NCBI GenBank assembly: GCA_000328365.1 | Contig: KB297235.1 | Span: 211,876-275,875, forward strand | Direction: 5' to 3' | Origin: Capitella teleta | Taxonomy: Eukaryota; Annelida; Polychaeta; Capitellidae | DNA length: 64,000 bases | Part shown: positions 36,776 through 49,000 of the stretch, one piece after another | Layout of the letters: each line of letters begins with the position of its first letter | How positions within the stretch are numbered: position 1 is the stretch's first letter | Translations under genes and position numbers: made by a program | The notes under the pieces: model-generated | Told to the model about the DNA's origin: nothing | What the model saw: only the letters and a program-made list of their open reading frames with translations | Database searches by the model: none

Positions 36776-37130
36776 AGTCATAAATACTTATTCGTTTTCT
36801 TCTTCGGTGGTGGAGACGACATTTTTACCAAAATTTTTCAAGAGCGCGTTACTTGCATTGCTTGCATGGGTGAGGTCTTATACCAAGATACCAACTCATT
36901 TCTCAGAGCGACCAATGCGTGCATTTCTGGGAAATTGCCTTCAAGCTCCCAGGCAAGCTATTCTCGTTCGCTGTTCGAGGAAATGGATGAAATATTTTCT
37001 TAGTTGGCTTAGTCAGTTATCATATGCATGGCTACCGATATCGATATTTTCGGAGCGATATCGCCAGCGATTGCAAGATTCCATAACTTGAAACACTGTT
37101 TGTGCGGTGCACAGAATTGGAATACCTTAA

Positions 37131-38723
37131 AGGGAGGGAGAACTGGTTAAAAATGGACTTTGAGTCGTTATTTGATGCACCAAAAATGATTTCTATGCCT
37201 GGCCCACACAAGGAATATCATCGCTAACGATTTCGCGGGAGATATATTGCTAATTAGGCGTGACGTCATGAGCTGTGATGAAACACCGAGTTCCCTATCT
37301 TTTACAATGGGTCTCGTCATATCAGCGTGTTTTGCGACTAAACTCCTGGATATTTTTTTATTTTATTTTCGGAAATAGTTAGAATAAACATTTTGCCACC
37401 AGTCAGGCGCGAAAAAAAAATATTTTTCGCTATTTTTCTTATTTTAACAAGCGATTTTCTAAGACACCTCCCATGGTTTCTCATCCTGAAACAGTAAAAA
37501 GGTCAGCCAGAGTGCACCACGCATGCGCAATACTGACGCTTTCGTTTCGTAAACAACAAAGATGTCCTTTTATAATAATAATAATAAATTTATTTTATAA
37601 AGCGTAAAATCCATAAAAATGCTCTAAACGCTCTTTACACAAAAAACAATAATGACATGGATAAAAATAAAATTAATAAAACCGAAGCGAAACACTTATA
37701 AAAAATCCTGATAACATTCCGTAAAAAGAAGAGTTTTCAAATGTCTTTTAAAAACAATCGCATTATCAATGGCTCGTAGATTGAGTGGTAGCGAGTTCCA
37801 CATGCGGGGGCCAGCCACGCTAAAAGCTCGTTCGTAAATTAGTGAAAAATTTGTAAAAGGAATATGTAAAAGATCTTGATCGACTGATCGTAAAATTCTT
37901 TGAGAGCTTTCCTTCACAATTAAATGACGTAAATAGAGTGAGCCAACTTGGTAAAAACATTTGTGAATCAATAAAAGTATCTTAAATTTCACTCTGGCCT
38001 CAACTGGCAGCCAATGCAATTGATATAAAATCGGGGTAATAGACTCATGCCAAAGCGTGCCTGTTAAAATTCTCGCAGCAATATTTTGCACTCGCTGGAG
38101 TCGTTTGACATAAAGGCAGGCACTCCTAAAAATAGTGAGTTACAATAGTCCAACTTTGACGATATAAAACAGTGTATTAATTTCTCGAGTGTTCCGTAAT
38201 CTAAAAATTTCTTAATCCTGTTCAAGTTATGAATATAAAAATAAGACACTCTGCACACATGCGTAATAAAAACTTCCATAGAGACAGTGGAGTCCACAAG
38301 AGCACCGAGGTTGCGCACAGGGGTAGGAGATGGGGAGATGGATTCTCCGCCGATGACAATTGAGCGCTGCAGGTCATATGCTCGTGCAGTTCATCTTCAG
38401 TTTATGATAGGACATCCACTTTTGAATATCTAGAAGGCACTGTTGCATGATGGCCATTTATGGCGAAGATGCTCTGCTCTGATTGGCTGAAATCGATAAC
38501 TTCACGAGGGGAACGGGACCAATCACGGCAACCCATCAGCTGACGTTTGCCTCCTATACTTCGTAATGGAAGCCATTCCCCCATAGGCGCAATGCTAACC
38601 CCGATATTCGGAATGCATTATTTCCTTACGCTTGCATCCAGGCATGGTGTTCTTGGCAAGGAATGCTATCAATTGGTGCTATGAGTCAATAGAACATCAC
38701 TTAAAATTTAGTTCCCCATCCCT
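37131..38723 (+). mobile_element. TTAA-flanked MITE, copy B, split by a LINE
   Basis: Same family as 7458-8163 but reversed, with TTAA at 37127-37130 and 38724-38727 and ends AGGGAGGGAGAACT / AGTTCCCCATCCCT. Without the 883-bp insert it would be about 705 bp. The CRE, NRF1-like and CCAAT motifs are kept. Confidence 0.9.
37574..38456 (-). mobile_element. 5'-truncated non-LTR retrotransposon inserted in MITE copy B
   Basis: A five-base duplication TTTAT flanks the insert (37569-37573, 38457-38461). The minus strand encodes the end of a LINE reverse transcriptase, with NLGALVDSTVSME, FISSKLDYCNSLFLG, HWLPVEARVKFKILLLIHKC and AGPRMWNSLPLNLR. These are hallmarks of CR1/L2/Jockey-type elements. 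One shift separates the two open parts. The 3' end is an (ATT)n tail preceded by GCTTTATAAAATAAATTTATT. The insertion postdates the MITE. Confidence 0.9.
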
Positions 38724-38727
38724 TTAA

Positions 38728-40055
38728 TGATGTACATGATACTTTTTATCTCCCGCTATATCCGGGAGGGTTGACAGGTCTGCAGTACTATGTGTACAGT
38801 GTACACTTTAACATGGATAGGTATTAGAAGTTGGTCTGTGATAGCAGATCAAACAAGGCGTAATTTGACTTGGATAAAACGGTTTTAATAAAAATTACAA
38901 ATAATACAGTTGATTGGACAGACACACGGGTGGCTACGCACAGGAGTACGTGTAACATGATACATTATAAATAGGGCACAAAAACCTCTGGCACTAGAAT
39001 AAAAACAAAACAATAACCTCAACATTGTACAATTCAACGCAACATATTCAATTAGTTTTGAAATAATTTAAAACCGGAAACGCAACAATTTACACTTCAA
39101 CGCAACAAATTCAATTACATGTAGTTTTCAAATGATTTAAAACCTGAAACGCAACAAAATCACAGAGAGAGAGAGATCAAAACAAAACACACAAACATAA
39201 CATTAAAAGATTCATTTGTGGTGAACGATTAACAGGCAGTGGGTTTCTTTAATGAACGGAGACTACCGTTATGATTTAGTGCTCTAGTGAGTTATGATAT
39301 TCACGGCACGTCATGATTTCTTTACTCGACCACAAGTTCACAACTGCAAATCCGAATCATAACGCATCGTTCCTGGAATGTTGCTTTTGGTCCTAAGCGC
39401 GAGCAGCCAGCCACTCCTGCTCCGGCGAAACTAATCCTTTTTCTACAGCATTCATGACGAAACAATTTACTTTGGTGAACTATGAGAACTATCATTTCGG
39501 AAGCATTAAGCAAGAATCGTGGCAAACGGTGCATTATGTACAGATAAAATGCTCATGCATGCATAGAAAAATAGACTCTTCTTCAGGTTCGAGTGCTCAA
39601 TCCTAAAGCAAAGAGAGGTTAATTAGAGGTTAATTGGAAGACGCAAAACTTCCAACTTGGTATTCAAATATTAATCAACATGATTATTGCTCTGTTTGCA
39701 CAAATGCAAGTGTACATAGCCCTGCGTTTCATCATCATCATCTTCATCATTGCTTGAGAAATTATTTGACAGATGATTAAATTCAAGACATTTCGCAGAT
39801 CACAGATCATTTAACATTGATTCGAAGAATTTGATTCGCTTCTCTTGGTTGGTTAAATCACATGCTGCCATCGGTTCCACGACTTTCTTTCTTTAGTTAT
39901 CAGTACCTTATCACAGACGATTTCTTCCAATTAAGCAACTGATACGGCAGGCCATCCTCCTCCGCGTATACTAGTATACACAGAGGGGCGCCCATCGCGG
40001 CAGACTGCGAGCACCCCGATGAGCAGCAGACGCGTCGTTTAGGTGACATTGAAGA
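38728..40055. other. Downstream region of the Ly6 gene
   Basis: Probably the 3' UTR and flank of the Ly6 gene on the minus strand. Apart from the tandem duplication at 39033-39161 I see no structure and no clear AATAAA on the minus strand. Confidence 0.4.
39033..39161. repeat. Two-copy tandem repeat, period about 63 bp
   Basis: TTCAACGCAACA and a following block ending in GAAACGCAACAA occur twice in direct order, with a few substitutions and a 6-bp insertion in the second unit. Confidence 0.8.
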
Positions 40056-43000
40056 TCACCGCCGCATGAATATCAGGACTGTCAAGGCACACGTGACCAG
40101 CGTCGTCCAATAGGAAGTCAGAGAAAGCCGCGTCGCTGAGTTACACAGCGACGTCGAACAACACTGCGTGTAACCCTCTGCGTCCTGCACCTCCTTACAC
40201 GATGGCATGCAGTTGCGGGCGATCATGAATTCGCCAATGTTGTCCAGTTTACGATAGACTTTCTGCAAAGAGGAATAGAGGGATCAGTGTTGTAAACATG
40301 ATACGATAAATCAACAAATTGCTGGAAATATAAGACAGTGATAGAAATACGAGAAACGCTAAGCCCCCGGGCCACACTTCTAGACAAAGGAAAAATTGAG
40401 GGTTTGTTTTTGTTGCTTATAGGCATATTGAGGAAGGAATGGAACGGTATTCAGACCGTACATCTGCAGCAGATAGCAACTTTGATGCCTGTGAAGAAGA
40501 GTTGCAAGCGGGGTATTTACTCAGCGGCTCAGATCCTCGCCCCATACGCCAACACCGCGGATATAATTTCTAGTAAATTATCCTTCGGAGCTTGAGCCGT
40601 AAGCAAGGAGATAAATCGAGCAACATAAGTGCCGAGTCGACGAGAGACATGGCCAAACAGCTCGCGTTCTTTCCTTTCTGATAAAACTCGATTTAACGGG
40701 GGAATAACATCACATTGCTTGAGAGAGAGAAAAAAATGTACATGTATGTAGAGAATTACACACACGCGAGGGTGAGTTCATAGAGGACTTGTTATGAGAG
40801 GAGAGGCGCTTGAGAGGGCGGCGTGTATAGGCAGGGGATCCAAACAAACACCTTTCTTGAGTAATAAAGGGTCGAAGCAATCAGAGAAATATTTACAAAC
40901 ACTCCCGCTCTCATCCGTCTGCGAGCAAGGTGCAAAGCTAGCTGCCGGCAACGAAATCGCACATGAAGAGATATTGGTGCTTCGATCCAGTTGCCAGCGC
41001 GAGATTACGCCTAATGAACATACAGAGCGTGATTGTATAGATCGTAGTCTATACGTGGGTATAATGGATGCGAGTGATTGCTGAAGTGCCCCTGAAATCA
41101 CTTCCCCGCTTTTTCCCTCGAAGAATAAACGCACTTTGGATGGCTAGCTAGAAATGTATGCTCACCCCGCATGGCCCCTCGCAGACGACGTCGGGAATGA
41201 CGGAGCCGTCGAAGGGGTCATTGCACTCTTCCATGCCCATCGTGTGTCCGTACTGGATGTGGTAGTGGCAGGAATAGCACCGCAGTGGCTCCGACTTGTC
41301 CACGTAGTCGTAAGATATGCTGCCTCCCCCTGCGTCATAATCGAAGCCGTAGTTGGCATAGTTCTGACCGTAGTCTTTGGCATACGGAGTGTCACTATTC
41401 GCGTTGCCATTGGCGTCAGGGTGTTGCGCAGGTGCCGAATCGCTGCCACCGTAGTTGCCATAGTTACTGTAGTGGTAGAAACGACTACTCTTTGGTTGAG
41501 GGTCATCTTTCTTCGATTTAGCTGCACACGATCTGATGTCTGAAAAGATGCGGTAATATTCATCACAAATCACATCATAAGATACATCATGCATTGATCG
41601 AAAACATATACATTGTAATGCCATTGTAAAGTCTGTGTTGGAACTTGGAGACCCTCGATTCAGATCTATGCATGGTGCGTTAAAGGTCGTGAGTCAGTGG
41701 CCGTATTTCGTTGCCATTTTGTTAAAATACGAGATCTCATTATAGAGAGTATCCATTAATAATCAAGCCAATGACAGAAACATCGAGACCACGGAATATA
41801 ATAAATATTTAGAGACCGATAAAATGGCCCGGTGACATTCTGCATTTGGCCCCTTCGTGCCACGTAGGAGTCTAATATTGCATTTCCGGTCCGCTTTGTT
41901 ATCTCATTTGTCATATCCGAGAATGTCGGTTTCATCTTATCTGATTGGTCGAAGTACAATCTGTGCATGACTAATAAAGCCTTTATCAGATAAGCCCAAA
42001 TATACCCATGTGATAAATCACACATCACCAATTCGGGCAATTCCCAAAGAACACTTCAGCATGAAATTATCGTTCAAATGCGTTACAGAATAACACAAGT
42101 TTGAATTCGTATATAATTAGTCCTAGCTTCTAATAAACAATTCTTATCGCCACAGAATCAGGTTTCATTTACAATCAAATGAGGGTTCATTGCTGGTCGC
42201 AGACTCCATCATACAAAGTACCAGTACCAGTATGCACTATATTCAATCTAAAGATGGTGAATGCACGGGTGATGTTATGGTTCACTTATTCATATCGTTC
42301 ATTCACCGATGATTGAACGAAATTCAGCACAGTTCATTCAACTGCATACGTAACTCATAAAAATCTAAAGGAACGATTTTTTTCACTCTCTCGTGTAATT
42401 CCAGGTAATGAACACATGTCCCTTGACCCTGATGACCCCTCTTTGGAGAGAGGGTCGGTCGGTCGCAACCCCCGCGTATTGCGCACCTGCAGATCGGGAG
42501 CTTCCCATAGAGGGACAGAGAAAGATCGAGAAGGATCGACAACAGAACGGGGTTTGTGAGAATAACGAGCGGAGATCTGCGCCAAATGAAGCACAGGTGC
42601 TGAAAGGTGTGAAACAATCAGCACCCCCTCCTCGCGTTGATCAAATCCTAAACGCCTCTGCGCGATATTAAACACCGAAGGGTGCACTAAAACTATGTTC
42701 ATTGCAAGGGCAACGGTTCACTTCCGGTGGAGCTGAGCAGGAAGCCGCTGAATGACGCATACTGCAAAGGATGGTTGAAGTATTGATTCGTTAATCTGAT
42801 TACTTATACTTCCAGGTGAATTCGTTTACTAATTTAAACGTCCGCATTTGGATACCGCGAGGGAATAACTGAAATATGCTTCTCTTATTATTCTCTTTTT
42901 TTCAGTCTGTGCTTCGTGAATACTGAATACATGACATAATTGAAAATCAGATCATCGGGTGAAAACTATGATATCTGCGAATAGGATGTCGTAGGCCTAC

Positions 43001-46000
43001 TTAGATGGTGTGTCATAGTAGTAGCGGAGTGAAGTGTGCTTAGAGGTTCCGTAATCCGTGTCCTATATCAAATTCTAAAAGAATTGAAGTGCAGTTAGGT
43101 TTCCACACCTCCGCAGTTGTTTGTTTTTTGTCTTGCCGGATGTTTTTGTTTAACACATTTTCTTAATCTATTTAAAGATGAGATGTAACATCTGAGGAAG
43201 CCGTCTATTTGCAAATGGCGTATATCCCGCGAAAGAGACGGTAGTTACATTACCCTTATACAATGGACCTCTCTTTTTCTTATACTCCTTCTCCGCGACA
43301 GATAATTGGCAAAACATTTCGCACTGTACATCCCAGGATCAGAGGGGTTTTTGAGCGGCACCACATGTATGTATACAGGTACACGCAGCACTATATATAA
43401 GACTGAAAGGGAGCCTCGCTCAAAGACAAGGCATCTCCCAAGAAGCACCCATGCTAGCAGAACAGGCACAATAACATTTGGACATCCAGAGAAGGGTCAC
43501 GACTTCGTGGAATGACCAATGAGAGGCTGAAAGAGCCAAGTCTGCCGCGTAGATATTGCAGCGGCTTCGCATTAACGTATGGTGCGAAATTCTATGAAGG
43601 GACCAAGGTGCATGGACGTCATGCAAGCCAAATCAATGAGGAATGGATGATCTAATGACGACGACGTCCAGGCCTGAACAAGCTATGTGTTTGCACGATG
43701 GGGGGCGTAATAATGTCACGTGATCCACAACTGCAGCTTATTATAGGGGGCATAATGCGATTCCGCTTTTCTCTTCAAAGCAAAAGATGTGCGTATATGA
43801 AATAGTCATTAGCGCCTCGAGGTGGCTGAAATTGAAGCAGACAGCGCGCTGTCTTAGCCCATCAAATTCGGGCTCATCTATCTATCATTAGCATCAGCGG
43901 CAGGTCTTCTCCTCATTTGTCGTTGCCAGGCAAGCGTAGGCGAGGTAAAAAATCTGATCAATGGAAGGCAATCAGCACCGTACAGCGCTGATCCCGACTC
44001 CGAATTGAGCAATCAATGTTTTTGTATCCTTTCTATAAGTGTTGATTCACCCAAATGGGCTGCGTACTACTCGGGTGGCCGATAAAAAGTCGACCAGCCC
44101 TCCAGATAAGGCCAACCGGAGAGAAAAATCAAGGCTCGGATTCCTTGACGAGCTTGTCATGAAGATTGGGTCGACAAACAACTGGGAGCGCAAGCACAAG
44201 AAAATCAATGTAAATCTTAGGGCAGCCACGTCGCTCGTCACCGGCTAAACTTGAAGATAATTTCGAAAGCAAGAGGACGGGATTTGGGAAAACATGAAGG
44301 GCGAATAGGTGCTATAAACCCAGTCAACACTCTGCAGAGGGGGGCATGCAAGACGTATCTTATGAGAGCAGGGCCTGCCTGTTATGGCGTTCAGAGTGTG
44401 GTAGGAATGCGTAAGATTGCACGCGTATATATAGTTTGTGTTTCGTGTGACCTGCCTGCCTGCCAAGGGTGTCGATGGGGGCATACGAGCCAATTGAAAG
44501 CGTCATTGATTCATGCATTTCCATGAATATTTTAAAAGGCTAACAGCATTAGACTTAGTCGCCGCCGCCATTGATCGCCGAAATTGACGGCTCGACCAGC
44601 AATCTCGATCTAAATCAAAGTCGAGTGATACCGTGTTGCCACGAGGTGCGGTATGACAAGCAAGACGACTTCAATATTCATCACATCATATCAAATAAAG
44701 CAGGATACCGAGCGTAATGGGGGAAACAAATCGGCCACGATTCATCCTTGCAGTAGAACACTGCCGTTGCCATGACAGCGTCACGTGGACCGGCTGACGC
44801 ACAGCGCAGGTCTGTTAACATGACACTAGTGTGACGGGAATGAAATGGGCCCAAGAATCTCGCAGCGCTCACATGATCGAGAGGCTTCTGTGACGCTTTC
44901 CATTAAAGACGAAATGGGAGATCGTGATTGGTGAAAGCCCTTCTGATTCGATCTACAGTCAGAGACAATGGCGCTTACGTAATGGGCCACACAAAAGGAA
45001 AGCATCGCCCAATATACGGCGATGGGCAGCGTCTGGTCGCAAGGGCATTCCTTTCATGCTCATCCCGTTCATGCAATTCCCTCTTCTGCACCAGAGTGCA
45101 TGGGCGGAGGAGAAACATACGAGTTATGTTTACGGTTTATGGTGCATTTAAACACAACGGGTCATCTGAAATAGCCATGCATCAGACGAGTGTTTATGAC
45201 GCAGGCAGCTGAAAATGACCAAAGTGACCATAGATACAGACTGAAGCCCTTCCCTTGGCCTCGTTCACTCGCTAAGACCCTCGAATTAACGCAAGAGTCC
45301 TTTGATGGTGTGACCCTCGCTTAGCTTTGTCATCTCGGTCAATGCACGCGATACCCTCGGAGATATTGCAGGATGCAAGTAGGTGGTGCCGTTCGGTATT
45401 GTGCGTGTCGATGTCGTCGCCGGTTTGATGGACAGTTGTGGCTGATTGGTCAGAGTGACGCCACCGCTCTCCCAAGACACGCGACCTGACTTCGCACTCA
45501 GCCTTCACCGGAGTGACGCCGAAACTTCATTCAGCGACATTTCCTGTGTCAGCTGGAAGCATGGCAATAGCTGCGTCGCACACCGGGACAGTGTCTTCGG
45601 CACGATGCTCGCGACGTTACGTCTGACTTTTTACGGTGTAATTGAGCCCACAACAAACAATATGTCAGCCCAAAGGAGCGCTTGTCAGGCCGCTTTACGA
45701 GCGCTCTTTATGGACGATCCATACATGCGGCCATCGCTTCATATCTGGCGTTCTGAGCCCGGGTGCGTTGAGGCTGGAGGCCACATTATCTCTGATAGAG
45801 CACTGCGCATCGTGGCTCGATCTGGCACTCGGCTAAATTGGGGGCAGGGACGAAGGACCGCAAGGTCACCAGCACTGAGCCCCTGGGAAGAGCGACTGGT
45901 CATCTTGCATTGACCACCTTTCAGTTTGGCGGCGGTCGCTCAGTTCCTGGTGACATAGTTTAATAGAACGTGACCAATGAAGCAAGTTAGCGTGGGCTCC

Positions 46001-49000
46001 TCCGATGGCCGCAGGGAACTTGCCTGAGGCTGCGATAAGCGGCCTTTGTGTCGAGGGGAGCAAAGCGACGGCGCTTGTTAGGCTGGGTTAACCTGCGCCG
46101 GTCTGCAAACCCAGCCTCCGACTGATGGGAAGAGGCCGGAGAAAATTGCGCTGGGATTAAATCTAAGGGCAATGAAAAAAAGAGGAAGCATTCCTCAACT
46201 GATGCAGCGGAGGCTGCAGTTTCCAAACAGCACTTTGTAGCTGGGTGTTTTGGGTGGAGAACGAACATTCAATGCGAAACAACGACGCAAATATGAGCAG
46301 TTAATCATTTGATGCTCTTCAGGCACACATTGCAGGTTGCTAACAAGAAAAAGCGTCAGTCAGTACTTTCTCTCTCTCTCTTCTTTCCTCTTCAGAAGGC
46401 GCTCAGAGCGAAGAAAGCCGCACCTGAAAGTCGGCTCGGTTGAGAGCAAGGATCGGAGATCTGACATTTGGCTGCCGCTTTGCGAGCAAAGATAAGAAGA
46501 AACGCTTCTTAGCCCGCGATGCACCTGCACATGTTGGCATTGAAAACTTAGACAGATTTAGCAGCTGAACTTGTTAGTCTCGCCTTCCAAATTGAACACA
46601 ACGAACAGATCCTTTTAGAGAAACGATTAACAGAGAGAAGCAAAGACAAAGAACAGGGAGGACGATTGACACAAAGCAATATCGCACCATTGGAGTGATA
46701 ACCCCCGTGCAAACAACGGGGGAGATTGCTCGCCAATCGAGTTTTCAGAGACCTCGGTTGAAGAATTCGTGGGATGGGAGCGGTGTATAGGCTCGAAGGC
46801 TTACTCATCACTGGGGCAGATAAGAGGCACGCCTCCATTCCAAGGCAAGAAGAATTAGTGCATGATGCCGGCCAAGTGCATTTCCTTCTCAACCGACGGC
46901 AGTGATGATAGGCCGCGGCAGCAGATTGACTCCAGACGCCAGACGGTTGGTGCGGCCGTGTATGGCGGATGGCCGCAATGGTGCGATTGCCCTGAACACC
47001 GAGACTAAATAGACTCTCAACCTGCAAGATCTTTGCGATATACTTGTATATATACACACACATCTGTCCCTCTGGGCCTGTCGATTTGCCACTGTGCGAG
47101 AGGAATTCCTCTAAAGCATCCCGTTGTGTGCTGATCAATAGCCTTCTTTCCTTTTCCGGAAGGTTTGCGGTCAAGGATGAGGAGCCGGAGCCTGGCTCAG
47201 CTAAATCAAAGCACGAGAGCGACCAGCTGATTAATGATATTGTCCGAAGGCAGCGTAATGAAAACAACTCTTGGAGCCAGAGCGAGCACTCGGTATCGCC
47301 ATCGAGGACCTTGGCAGGGACATCAGATGCTCGTTCGATGCCGGTTATTGGCGCAGATTGGCAGAGCGCCGGATGACGCACAAGGCGAGCGGGCAGGTAG
47401 GCGGGCAACCTGATCAAAACGCCGCGTCCGGAGGACGTGCTACGCATGGCGCGAGGTTGCTCGTTCCCGAGCCAAATGCGAGGCGCCGACAAAGCTCACG
47501 GCCATGATCTGAATGCACAAATTGAAGCCAGATCCTGAGACTGCAACACTTCCGGCTGTCTCCAGCAGGGGGCGCATCCATCATGTGTCGGGATCACGAC
47601 GTCAGAGCCGCGACTGACAACGACGGTCTCAATTATTAATTGATCATAATCGCCAGCTGGGGGTTTCTACGACTTCTGTTTCCATGGCATGATCATCCGT
47701 CGCACATGGGGCGCCTGTTCTCGGGTTGAGCGCAGATGACGTTTGCACATGAAGGCACTGAAGCCCCCTCGCGGGCCACGCTTGCCCCTAGGCAGCACGC
47801 CTACTTTAGCAGCTTAAAAAGCGACACGAAGACATCTGAGAGGGACATCGTGTCGCATGTCACACGAACCCTGATTTATCATTTTCGCTTTCCGCAATTC
47901 GGTTTCATATCCAAGCGGCGCGGACACACAACGGGAGGCGTTTCCCTGCTTCATGGGCCAAGGAAGGATCGCGAAGAGGGCAGAGGTCTGTGTTGGGGTA
48001 ATCCAGAGATAGACGGAGGGGATAATGAAGCAGGGGACGCATTCCCACGGCGACCCAGCTCATTCGCATTGACAAGGACGCGGCTTTTCGTTGCGAAATG
48101 AGCAGTGCATCCAGTCGGAAGGAGGGCTTCCCAGGAGGAGGCAGTGCAAGGTGCGAGGTGGTGGTGATTAGAACGCGCACGCGAGAGAGAAAGAGAGAAA
48201 GAGAAATCCAGTTATGCTAAGTCGGCCACATTGATTGCTCAACCTGCATTGAAAGAAGGCGATAATATGACGACAGAAGCAAAGGGAATGCGCGATGGAG
48301 CGTCGAACCATTGAGGCGGATCGTGAAGCGAAAGCGTTGGTGCTGGATCCTGTGATCCATGACTCTCATCAAAAACCTCGATCGCATTTGGATCTCATGA
48401 ATACGTCGAGGTCGCTGCTAATGGCTCGCTCGGCGATCTTGAAACGCTTTCACGATATGCATGTAAATATTAGTGCATATATACCACTGTGCTGTTCCAT
48501 GTCATTGTTGGCGCTTAAGTCATTATATCCATGTCATTCTCAGTGTATATATGACATATACAGGATAAATCGGACAACACAACTGTAAAATTTAGCGCTT
48601 TGGTGAACTTTATATAGCAGCATGAAATGGGTTTTAGTGTGAGCTGCATGCATGCTGCCTCCACACACAATGGGCGCTACCACAATAAACCGGAACAGAG
48701 AATAAAGTAATGAGTATCGATTCCTTCTATATTTGATAAGCCATCAATCAATCAGACGGTGGGCGAGATCGGCGCTCTCTTCGTCCAAGATTGGCCGATG
48801 TCCGCAGAGACTGCACCGACGATGACGGAGCTGAGAAAGCCGCATTGAAGACAATGCCGCGGGTTTTGATGCAGTCAGCGAACGAAGGCTGGATGGAGCA
48901 TCCCTTCTCCTTACGCGCTTCATTGCCGCTGTTTTTGATGCCCATCTCTGCATGGTCATCCGTCACAGCGCGAGGCCTATTAGGCTTCGCAATGCAGTCA

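Noticed and set aside
44039-44248. Basic 69-codon frame with KKSTSPPDKANRREKSR
   Set aside because: Looks protein-like in composition, but no motif, no partner exons and a competing antisense frame of 64 codons.
45446-45913. 155-codon plus-strand frame
   Set aside because: CpG-rich intron DNA with open frames on both strands and no recognisable domain or splice context.
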